Source: Maylandia zebra (Eukaryota > Chordata > Actinopteri > Cichliformes > Cichlidae). From it: a DNA stretch of 64,000 bases. Within the stretch, counting starts at the first letter, position 1. Every line of letters starts with the position of its first letter. This document shows positions 37,891 through 48,502 of the stretch, one piece after another. The translations under genes were made by a program, and so were the position numbers. Below the pieces are notes generated by a model. That model searched no databases, had not been told where the DNA came from, and worked only from the letters and a program-made list of their open reading frames with translations. The DNA is taken from positions 14,396,547 through 14,460,546 of the forward strand of contig NC_135179.1 in NCBI RefSeq assembly GCF_041146795.1, given 5' to 3'.

Positions 37891-40800
37891 TATAATCTAT
37901 TCACTGTACAGTGGGTATTGGAGAGGATCAGTGGTGTGCGACTGCATATTTCTGCAGAGAGACATTATTTCTTCCCTCAGTTCCTCCTGGCAGAGATCTG
38001 AGTGTTTGACCTTTTTAAAATGCAAAGCGATTCTTCTACTCCAGAGAGTGAACGGGAGGCTCATGATTGTGCTACTAAATTTGAGGGACTTAATGCAGTA
38101 ACTCAAAGAGAGGGAGAGCTGTTCTGCACCTGCTGAATTCTGACTTGGTTATGGGGATACAATAACACCTCCAAGGGTTATGTTAATCTTTAAAGGCGGG
38201 TTATTCTTATGCTGCTTCACTCTTTACCTCATTTGAATGAATATTTCACTGCAACCTTGACTCAGTCTCTCATGCTTAAATCACCTTATTGCATAGCATT
38301 TCCTTTTACTGGCTCTTGATGCTGTGTGCGTACTATAATACTTGGCTCTTTTGATTTATATGTCTTCTAACATCAACATAAACTGTGAAGATCTTAATTC
38401 ATTCAGTCCATGCATCCAATATGTTGCTATTCAAAAATAACCTTGTATAAATCAGTGTGCATAACTCCGCTACTTTTACACTGGCTACATCATTTACATC
38501 TTTCGTCCTTCCCGAGGAGGAGAAGTGCATTTAATTTAAGTTCAACTTCACCACTAGAAGACTTTATCCACAGCTAAAATGTGGAGATCATGTTAAATTG
38601 AGATTTTAACAACTTGTGACACATTCCACACATTGTAATGAGCGGCTCATGGCAGTGTAATTTACATTTGATAATAATGTCAGATTCATGGGAATATGCC
38701 ATTGTACACTTAGTAGACACACAGTGAAGCAGTTTGTGCTTTTTAGATGGCACAAAATCTCATGATAATAACAATGGCCACACTCACATCTAATTATATT
38801 TCTCTGCATTAAGGCTTCTGTCATATCCGTTAAAGGACATAAGAATGCCTTCATTGCCTCATATTTATGCCTTCAATAGAATGCAAATGAGGCAGATTTA
38901 CCCGTTTGACTGGAAAATAAGTGTGAAAACGGTTAATTAGACTTGTTGTGAGGTCTGCAGCAGGAAATAGAATGCTGTGATTATGAGATGTTGAAGCAGT
39001 TTTCAGGGCTGACTATATAAACAGTTACATACAGTATGCGGCGGGGCTGAAAGCAGGAAGTTACACAGGCTCTCTGTCGGAGCAGAAAATAGAATCTCCG
39101 TATTTTAGCTGTGTCACTTTGCTCTTCCTATGAGAAGACTGAGGCAGCCTTCACTTGTTGACATATTTTTGATCAGCTTCCTGTATGAATGACCCCCTTT
39201 TGTTCAAGTATGAAACACTGCATAAGCACTCTTGGATGTGTGTGTGTGGCCTATCTCTGGTTCTGTACATTGCATTATGCCTTTTACTAATGAGATTAAA
39301 ATGTGGTTATGAAGGAGCAGTGTGGTGGAACTAAGAGGTGGAGCTTCTTAAGCAGTGATGAAACACTTGGTAACATTGTGCACATGCAGCAATCGAGTCA
39401 AAGCTTTTGGGGCTATAAAAGTGTGTTTCTGAAGAAAACTATCCTCTGTGGTTTGTGCATTGTTTCCCCTTATTTTAAATATATAACAAAAGACAAAAAA
39501 ATCAAGAATGCATAAGGCTTATTTTGCTTGAAAAACAGCTAATTTTTCTTCATGTTGCTATTTAATTACAGATACAACAGCTATGAATGCCTTCATGTAA
39601 AGCATGCATTATAAATTCATCCATCCTTGTATAAACTACTTGCTTGTTCTTTCTCTGGTGGGATACTTGAACAGACTGCTGCTTGTAGGTCTTTGTTTAC
39701 AACCAGGCTAATGTAATTATTCTCACCACCTACGCACAAATTAACATGCAAGCCTTGTCGGAGGTTTGAAAAATGCATGGGGGAATGTGATTTAATGCAA
39801 GGATAGGCCTGATCTTTTGAGGCAGCGTCTCGATCGGAGCCTGGCGGACCTCACAGCTGCAGCACAGAAAAGAGCTGCAGCTAACATGCTCCAAAGTACT
39901 CTGTTAAGGCACACATGCACAGTGCAAAGACACACACACTCAGGCAAACACAGAGCTTCCCAGCTGGGTTTTAGCAGGGGAACTCTTATCTCAACTGAAC
40001 AAACTCTTCAAGTGATGGGAATGTTCTCAGGATGTTATCTAGTCCTCTGTGGAAATGAGATAGCCAGCCACCTTTATCACCACCCTCAGACTCAGGAGGG
40101 CCCCTGACCGTTACTGCAACAAGGACCACTAAGGCTGCCAGGGGACACCAACCAACTGGCTGCTGAAAAAATAACACTGCCAGGGAATTGGAAGCACTGC
40201 AAGAGAAATGACTGACAGGAGATTGGAAGGAGTCTTAAAGTTTGGGTGTAGTTTAACCCAGCCAATTCGAAAGACTTTTGGACTCTATAGTTGCTGTTTA
40301 GACTATGTGCTGAGTGTTTGAACAAGATTAAGTGTTAGGCATAAGGAAAAGCCCTACCGTGAGCCTTGACATCGTATCAAAAAAGATATTGAAAGTGGGG
40401 TGAAAAATCGAAAGAAGTCAAGATAGCTAGACGTAGTTATAATTGGCAAAAGAATAAACAGAAATAAAAAATCTTTGAGATATGCGATTTAACCGCAGCA
40501 TCTCCATAGCAACTCTCTTTCAAGTTACATCTTTAATGAATAGGTAATGCACAAAATGAAAAATGCACAACTTCATAATGTCAGAACGGATGCCAAAACT
40601 GATGTGGGATTTACAAAAAAAGGAAGGTAGATCTTGTTTGACAAAAACCAATTTTGCTGCACACAACAGAATGTGTCAAAACAGCGCAGCAGCCTTTTTT
40701 TTGAAAAGAAAACACACAAGCACACACGCATACACGCACACAATGTACCATGGCAACACAAATCTTCCTTCTGTTGCTGTTATTTTGACTGTCTGGCAAA

Positions 40801-42286
40801 TCCACCTCTTGTTTTCAAAGCATTTTTTTCTCTAACAGGTGCAAAACCTCTCAACTCAACACATCAAAGAGACACATGCACCTGTGAATAAATCACAGCA
40901 AATGGTAAGAATCCAGACTAGGGCCTCCACCAACACCAAAGAGGTAGGATTCAAAGGGACTGATTTAATATTCATGAAGTGCAAGGCTTTGGTGGTTGAA
41001 TGCTTGTTTACTGAGATGTGCCTTTTGTCCTTGGGAGAAGGATTGATTTTCTTCCATGCAACTGTATTTACATATACTTACATATACTACGTGATGTAAC
41101 AGGCATGCAGTAACACACTAAACATGGCACATACAGTACGCACAGCCTGACACGACTAATGATTGGCATGTTATTTCAGCGTTCTCACTCTTCTGTCGAG
41201 TATTAAAAGCCTTACTGCTCTTCTGACAGAGCTAATGAGACTTTATGATTTTGAAGTGTTGGTGGCTTCTGTGCGGAGGAGTTGTTCAAGTTGTGGCAAG
41301 TCCAAAGAAAAGTGCAGTCTGCGAAATGCACCCACAGGGACAGAGGTGCCAGACAACCAGTCGAGACCAGGAACAACCAACCATCAAACCAGAGCACAGG
41401 TGTTTTTCCTTAATAAGCGCTTCTTTCTCTCTCATCAGCAACACTGCTGGCCTTCACAAAATATTTGACAATAGTTTAGGCAAAATAGCAAAATGCTCCA
41501 GGCTGTTGTCTCAGTGACATGGCAGAAATAGGGTTAAAACAGACCTGGAAACCATCAAAAGTAATCTCCTCATCAGACATCCCCCTCCTAATTGTGCACC
41601 TGCATCAGGGGATCGTTTTTTCTGACGGCGATGTGTCAGATAATCTCAAAGTGAAATCGCAAAAGGCCCACAGATTCACACAAACATCTCTCAGCCATCT
41701 TGTCTGAGAAAAGACTGAGGTCTGCTTCACCTTTTAAAAGTGAAACAAACGCCTACAAGGTCAGCGTGGTATGTGGATCAGCTAATTACAACAGCTGAAA
41801 GAAAGCTTGTGAGAAAAATCCATCTCCCCGGTGAGTATTTAAAGAAAGAAAGCAGCTGGTCAGAGCATGCTCTGGAGAAAACATCAGCTATTGGAGAGAG
41901 TGGTCGGGGACACTCTTCACTTAAGTGCTTTTCTCTGAGCAGTGCTCGCTGTCATTGGCTCCCACGCTTCCTCCTCTCTCTTTATGGGCTGCACACACAC
42001 ATATCCATCCTTTTCATCCCCTGGGGTGAAACAAGCCCATGCATTATGACTCAAATCAAACTTAATTTATTTCGCATGCTCTAATTGAATATCTCCATGT
42101 TGATATGTATTGAATAAAAATAGCAGGATCATTTTTCTAATTATTCCTCCCCCCCCTCCCACATTTTCTCTCACAGAACATGCATATTACACAGGGGTTT
42201 TGTGGCTATTACATTTTTCATACAACTTGGCCCTTGAACAATGAACAACTCACTGGCTAGGCAGGCCAAATGGCTCATGTAACCCT

Positions 42287-42302
42287 GCTGCCCTCTGCTG
42301 GC
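42287..42302 (-). promoter_or_regulatory. CTCF-like motif, reverse orientation
   Basis: On the minus strand GCCAGCAGAGGGCAGC is a full match to the CTCF core consensus. It lies between the gene-poor ctbp2 side and the gene-dense tex36/edrf1 side and points towards the forward motif at 7599. Occupancy is unproven. Confidence 0.45.
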
Positions 42303-42898
42303 AAAACTGTGAACCACCAACAGTCCTCACGTAGACTAATAGTGGCACTCAAATCAGGCCTGTGCACACTGATGTTCAGATGCATCCATAGCTACGTTAA
42401 CTCAGCTTATGCTAACTTGAGTTCAAATAACATTGTGCTACATTGCTATATTGCGTTTATGAAATGTTTGTAGCAACTTTGGCACATTTAATAGAGTCAA
42501 CATTAGCTGATAGTTCATTCTTCTGCCTGAGGCTGACTGAACTCTCAACAGTTGAGATACAAAAAGTACCTGCCATTGATTCTGATCATTTTATCACCAG
42601 CCTTACAATATTAGAAATACAGAGATAAAATCACTTAAGTACTAGCAAAAGTATTGAAGTAGTTTTTGCAGGTTCTAAACTTTGAAAGTAATCACTTTGC
42701 ATAGTTTCTATGCAATAAATGTTACTTAAACTATGTTAATGCTTTTTCCAATCTTGGAACATTTGATATTGAGTATGCTGTGGGATAAATCTTGGTTCAC
42801 AATTTTTAATGGATTACAGCTCATATGCAAGTGAAGGAAGCTCTGTGCATGCTATGGCCCCCTAATGATGCCATCTGGGCATTAAATGTAAGAATATC

Positions 42899-43817
42899 TT
42901 AAGGCTTAGATGGTGTTGAGCAGTTGGTAGCTGCCAGCACTTGCAGGGTGTCAGACTGGTCAGAATCGTCTCGTCCGAACCACATAAACGTCTCCCCCGC
43001 CTGTGCCAAAGCTGCCTCTGCAGACTTCTGCCTGTGGTTGTGAGGGAAGCGCCGGTTTCTGGATGCAGAATCAACAACCTCCTTCACTATGAAGTCACTC
43101 TGGTAGGCTGTGGCGTTCCCTCGAGTCTCTTTGGTGCTATTGTCAGTTCCACCATGGCACAGGCAGAAACGGGAGATATGCTGTCTGCGATCATCAAGAC
43201 ACTTCCTTCTTCCCACACTCTGAAGTACATCAACATAGAATAGACACGGTCCCCTTTTAAAGGTATAATGTGGTGAATCTTGTGTTCAGCAAAACCTTGA
43301 ACCTTTCACTACATACTTACATGAGAGAATACAATGACGTCGTCTTTTAAGGCGTGCTTGTTGTCATGGTCTGAGAAGGGATACTCTCTGGATTTCTGCA
43401 AGTTAACCCATAAAACTCATACTGGGAGAGCAACTAAATACAGAACTGTGATAGCAAGTCCAAGAAAAACTATCAAGGCCACTGGCAGTGACTATGATAT
43501 CAAAAGCAGTAAGGCCATGCCTTATCTACATACACACCTGCTGACTTTTCCATTTAGGATAGCGTTGAAAGTTTAAAGCCTGAGGCAACGATGACTTCAC
43601 TTGAGTCAGCATGATCCCAGTGCTTGTACAGTTCTCTCCAGTCTTTGTCTCATTTTCTGATAAACCTGGATGAGCAAACTGGGAACAAAATGAAAGAAAA
43701 CCTAATTACACATCTAGGTTTAGAATGCTATGATTTAATTAAACCAATGAAATGAAGACTTCTTACCCATTTGCAATCAGTGCTCACTGAAAAATGACGC
43801 TTTCCGCCTTTTACCAT
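42899..43817 (-). CDS. tex36: Testis-expressed protein 36 homologue, 4 exons
   Basis: Minus-strand exons are 43767-43817, 43538-43678, 43321-43395 and 42899-43219, giving 17, 47, 25 and 106 codons: 195 residues before TAA. All introns are phase 0. Donors are GTAAGA, GTGTGT and GTAAGT. Features shared with mammalian TEX36 are the MxKG start, the exon 1 end at a Trp codon, YPFSDHDNKHAL, GRRKCLDDRRQHISR and NRRFP. Length is close to the human protein (186, from memory). TEX36 is testis-expressed and of unknown molecular function; no domain, signal peptide or membrane segment is evident. Its position next to edrf1 matches human synteny, which supports the call. The 3' end lies 847 bp downstream of the neighbouring ATG16-like gene's stop to its own ATG, on the same strand. 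Confidence 0.88.
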
Positions 43818-44663
43818 TTTTCCACTACAGCTTGAGGTGTTTAGACCACAATCAGTAAAACCAAACATGCACTCCACAAACTGTGCAACTTAACTACTAA
43901 TGCCAACACTGGTGACCATGGAAACAGGCAGCAAACAAACTGCAATCAGATCCTAGAGATCAGAAACTGAATTCTGATGATTAAAACAAAACAAAAAACA
44001 ACCCCAAAACATTTTGAAATATTTCAGATTTGTAATCAAACAGAATGAGAAATACACCACAATGAAATTCTTAGTATTTAATCAGTTAAGGAATACAACA
44101 TGCAATGTTTAAAATAATAGTCTTTGTTCAGGAGAGGGGATTTAAAAAAAAAAAGTCTCTTTATTTTCTTTTACAGGTGATAAAGAAGACAGTAACACAT
44201 AATTACATACAAGAGTGTGCAGTAAACTAACACTGAGCTTGATTTTTCAAAATTACTAAATGTTTAATTCGTTGAACAGTAATTAAAATGTTAAAAAAAA
44301 AAAAAACAACTGAAAACTATATGAAGTTGTTTCAAAGGTTAACTGATTAAAAGAATAATAATCGTAGAACCGGAAGGGTTTGATGCATTGATCATGAAGA
44401 TGATGTCCACATGTGATCAGCTAAACTTCAGGGTGACTTGTGATGTGAAACTAGGCACTCTAACTATACGTCACAAACAAATTTGCATAGTATAGTGGAT
44501 CTTTAAATATATTTTTAGATAAATAATAAAAATAGATCCATGTGAGCAATTTGTCCTAACATTTGCAAAGAAAAACCAACTACATTTTCATTATTTATGT
44601 CATCATTTCATCTATAAGCACTGGGGAGAAAAAAAGTGTTCTCCCTGTGATCTGAAGGGAATA

Positions 44664-47323
44664 TTAGGCCTGTGGTGGACCTGAGATGTGACACTGGTCT
44701 GGGAGTCCACTGTGCATATCTGTTGGATTATTGATCCCTGAGGACAAGATAGGCAGACACAAAACAATTACCACTGATTCTTTTGACCAAACATTGAATT
44801 AAAGGTCTTGAGCTGTAGATTAAAGTGGTGGGGGAAAAAAGACTTTAATGTATTCGCTATTATTGCAACATTCATACATTTTAGAATTCATTTTAAAATC
44901 TTGATACTGACTTTTAAAGCTTTGAATTGTGATGCCCCTGCCTACATTTCTGATCTGTTAGAACCCCACGCTCCCTCTCGCAGCCTGAGATCATCTAATC
45001 AAAGGCTGCTGCTAGTCCCACGAACACGTTTTAAGACCAGAGGAGAGAGATCTTTTAGAGCGGTGGCCTCCAGGTTGTGGAATGCTCTCCCTCCATCATT
45101 ACATTGCATTGATTGCATTTATTCTTTTAAAAAGCAGCTTAAGACTCATTTATTTAGACTGGCTTTTAATTAGATTTGTGCTGAATGTTTGATTGTGCTA
45201 TTTTTTTTGTTTACCTGTTTTTATTTTACTGTGAAGGACTTTGTAGTTTTTATGCTGTGAAGAGTGCTATATAAATAAATTGAATTGGAAAAAAAATCTT
45301 GCTCAAAAATAGCATGATATCAAAGTGGTTGCATGTGAATTTCCTATTAAATCCTTAACTACCATTAGGTTTTATTAGTAGCTGGGTCCAAGAGTTCATA
45401 TTCAGTACTTCATGTACTGTAACTCTTATGAAGTTGCCACTGCTATCTAGTTAGATGGTTAAAAGCAAACAAACAAAAAAATATCATTTTGCACTATTGT
45501 CTCATTTTTTCATTAGCACACTTGTCTTTAACCTACGACCTAAAGCTTCTTAATTTAAAGAGCAAAAAGGACGGCCTAAAAGTCAGCCATTTGTTTGCAT
45601 CTAATGTGTGTTAATATCTATATGCAGATTCTTACTCTGAATGGCTGATGTAGACTGTGCTGCATCACTTGAAGAATTGGTCGGCGTGGGCTCATGCTCT
45701 TTCCCCACACCTTTCTGGAGGTGCTTCTTCAGATGTTTGGTCAAATGTTGCCACCTGGTAAAAGGGAGCAGTCCCAGACAACTTTTAAGCTTTAAAGTGT
45801 GACCATGCTATCATATAAAGTTAACATATTTAAATTTTTGAGCTTTGCAAGTCACACAGAAACTCCTGAACTCATTATCTCACCTTGCCTGAGTGATGTT
45901 GTAATTATTCAGCCTGTCCGCTTCCTTTATTTTCTCCTCCATCCATCGCTGTAATAGCCGTTCTTTCTCTCTCAGTGCATCTGCAAGAGCTTCCTTTAGG
46001 CACTGCTGATCCACACGCAGGGCTGCTAACTCTTTGGATTGACACTCTATGGTGAACTCATATTCTGAAAGGGCTTCCTTCAGGGTGTTACTCCCTTTAG
46101 CCAGAGTAAGTGCCTCTTGATGGAACTGAGACACACTGTAACAGCAAAGTATTATAATGGTGATGAACTGATCCCTTATATTCTGAATACAAAATCCCAA
46201 CAATCGGCCTAACCTGGAAAATTATACTTCTTTATTTCAGTGGTTCAGTATTCCTACGAATATAAAATAAATTTATTATATGACCAAATTAACTGTTTAC
46301 TACTCTAGGATTAATTGGCAACATATTGACTAATTATGGGGAAACTCAATTTGAAAAATACCTTTACTAGATCTGAAATATACCGTGAATTAACACTTTC
46401 CTCAATCTGGTCCATCATGTGTTGCTTTTACATTGTCTGTGTCACCTAGTGTGTTTTTTTAATCTTGGAATCATAGTCAGTACTAACCAAGGTATTTGAA
46501 TTACCGTGATTGCCAGTACTGTACTTCATCTTCTTTGAGATGGAGGACGGTGGTAAGGTCGGAGACAGTTTGAGATAACTGGGTAGGCAAAACAAAGGGT
46601 GAAGTGACCCAGATCAAAAGCAGACAACAGCACACACCCATTAAAGATGATTATTAAAGTATTTTCTCCACTCCTCTGAACCAGTTGCAATAATGAATGT
46701 TTATTTATTTATTCATTTTTTAAAATAAAGGTCAAATGCTCTGAAAGTTGTTTCATATTGTGAGATGTGGTGTTCATGCATATCAGTGCAAATATGCTGC
46801 TCTGCATTTTACGTAAACGTCTTCCCTGTAGTAGAAAGTTTGAGCCGCTGGGGCGTTTAATCATTGGATTACTCCTCATTTAACCCACCTTATCTACCAG
46901 GTGCTCACTCTCTCTCAGCCGGAGTCGAAGCAGTGTGGCGTTTCCCCCAACCTCAACTCCATGTCTTTCTAAACTGAAAATAAAAACAAGTGAGCAGATT
47001 TAAAATACTTTACAAAAAAAAAAATCAAGCAGAGGACAAACCGATCAGCGCAAACGCCAGATGTAGGGTAAGTTCAATTCTGCATTTCTAACCTCTGAGA
47101 CTGAACATCAGCCAAAATCTCGTCGCGAAGTTCAAAGCGTTCCTCCAGCTGAGACACTAAAAGAAAACAGGCAGACGTCCTTAGGCTCTGATAGGGAGGA
47201 CAGCATCAAGAGAGGCAGAGAAAAGTTAATCTTACAGCTTGTGAAAACGCCAACAAAGGGGAGCTTTTCTCTGTGGTCTCTATGCTGCAGCCCTTGGCGC
47301 ACGTGATTCTTCCAACTTCCCAT
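44664..47323 (-). CDS. ATG16-like N-terminal/coiled-coil protein without WD40, 7 exons
   Basis: Exons on the minus strand are 47236-47323, 47093-47156, 46889-46973, 46505-46578, 45884-46135, 45636-45754 and 44664-44737. They join in frame to 251 residues plus TAA, with every phase matching. The N-terminus, with W4-K5-x-H7-x4-L12-x2-R15-D16, has the spacing of the ATG5-binding helix of ATG16L1. A heptad-rich coiled coil follows (about 30-190), with RWMEEKIKEADRLN at about 167-180 closely like the RWM-EK--EA-RLN part of ATG16L1. After it come a short basic stretch (HLTKHLKKHLQKG) and a Ser/Thr-rich tail. There is no WD40 domain, so the architecture is that of yeast Atg16 rather than of vertebrate ATG16L1/L2. 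ATG16 proteins bind ATG5-ATG12 and target LC3 lipidation; the same role is inferred here, not shown. An in-frame upstream ATG (47365) would add 14 residues but has a weaker context. I know no named human gene at this place. Confidence 0.75.
44878..45292 (+). mobile_element. 5'-truncated L2-type LINE in intron 6 of the ATG16-like gene
   Basis: Encodes the C-terminal end of the L2 reverse transcriptase (FKILILTFKALN, APAYISDLLEPHAPSRSLRS, RTRFKTRGERSFRAVASRLW) up to a stop at 45173. A 3' UTR ending in GTGCTATATAAATAAATTG follows. Only about 95 codons remain. It is antisense to the host gene and unlikely to be translated. Confidence 0.85.
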
Positions 47324-47532
47324 TATAATGGACACTTTAAGGAAAAACCTGTCACGTTTGCGCATCCAGTATAGACTATACTAAAGCAGCTGGATCACAG
47401 CGTCTTCTGCCCTCACATGAAGTCTGTGTCATCCACGCAGGAATTAAATGCACTCAGCAAAGTTTCACAGCTCCTCCCTTTTCACTCACCAGCTTGACAT
47501 TCCACTACTGGCTAGACATTCTTACAAGGATC

Positions 47533-47575
47533 CCTATTATATTATATTATATTATATTATATTATATTATATTAT
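47533..47575. repeat. (ATTAT)n pentanucleotide microsatellite
   Basis: About eight TATTA units, located 210 bp upstream of the ATG16-like start codon. Confidence 0.9.
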
Positions 47576-48447
47576 GGACAGCAGAAACATTAGTACTCGA
47601 ATATAATAATTACTTAGATGCTTAAATTGTCCCTCCACTGCTAATATTTTCATGACTTATCATCTCATAATTTATAAAAATATCCCTGCACCTAAATGCT
47701 TTTGTTTGAGATGCTTTTTTACACATTTAAAAAAGTATCACAACTTTTTACAGGTTTTTAACAGCTAAATACCTGAACAGAATTGCACTGGAATTGTTTG
47801 CGTACCTCACACTGAATCAAATTGTTTAAAAAGAGAAAAGTCACACCACATGCAAAGCTCACGTTAAATTAAAAACAATGGTGTGAACAGGGAATTTCAG
47901 AATAAAAGGTATCAGAAGAATGTGCTCCACTTTTCCAGAAAGAACTTATGAAAACACTTCCGGTTCATCTATTTTTCACAATAAATCGTTTCAGATAAAA
48001 TATTTTTCCTTTACTAAAACAAATATCTAAAGTTATAGCTTTAAAATGTAAATGTAAAGATGTTATTATTATTGAAAAGTTTTATTCTTCGAAACAACTG
48101 ATAAAATTAGTTTTGTAACTCTTTTTGCCTTGAAACAGGAAGTTGTTGTTGGCTTATTGCTAGCGCTTGCGACTGCTCTGTCAATAGACTGGCTGCAGGC
48201 TACAGGGTTGTGTAAGTAGTCACGGAGCTAAGAGCTAAACATTAGTCGTTTACAAAGCAAGGAAAACTGTTCGCCTTCGTGTCGTTTAGGTTTAATTAGT
48301 CTAGTGAAACTTCCATTTTACAGCTTTACGTGCCAGGGTTTCTTTATCGAGGAGCTAGCTTGTCAAGCTAACTAACTTTGCCAACATGTTGACTTACCTC
48401 ATTCGTTATTCGACTGATGTATAGACGGTCCACGGCTTGTCGAAGCC

Positions 48448-48471
48448 ATGGATATGTTATTTGTTTATTAA
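48448..48471 (+). promoter_or_regulatory. Short upstream ORF in the presumed edrf1 leader
   Basis: ATG at 48448 opens a 7-codon frame ending with TAA at 48469-48471, 31 bases before the first edrf1 ATG and in a different frame. If it is part of the mRNA it could lower translation of edrf1. Whether it is transcribed is unknown. Confidence 0.4.
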
Positions 48472-48502
48472 ATCGGAGTTGTTTGGTGAATTAGATCTTT
48501 GT

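Larger units (their letters stand above)
35072..42286. other. Non-coding stretch with retroelement tails, no gene seen
   Basis: The part 35070-36700 is very AT-rich. Between 36700 and 42280 I see no exon with family similarity on either strand. Frames such as 40563-40835, 41163-41468 and 41740-42084 look like chance. An octamer-like ATGCAAAT lies at 38882-38889. Embedded retroelement copies and microsatellites are listed separately. Confidence 0.5.
47324..48502. promoter_or_regulatory. Bidirectional promoter region between the ATG16-like gene and edrf1
   Basis: The two start codons face away from each other over 1.18 kb. ETS-type sites are present: CACTTCCGGTT at 47955-47965 and ACAGGAAGT at 48135-48143. 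Such sites are common in divergent housekeeping promoters. No TATA box stands out. An (ATTAT)n array lies near the ATG16-like side. The transcription starts are not determinable from sequence, but the edrf1 leader probably begins around 48150-48300. Confidence 0.5.

Noticed and set aside
44808..45173. 121-residue gene on the plus strand
   Set aside because: From residue about 25 on it is the C-terminus of an L2 reverse transcriptase; the first residues are chance extension.
47132..47365. 77-residue single-exon gene on the minus strand
   Set aside because: It is exon 1 of the ATG16-like gene read through its GTAAGA donor into the intron.
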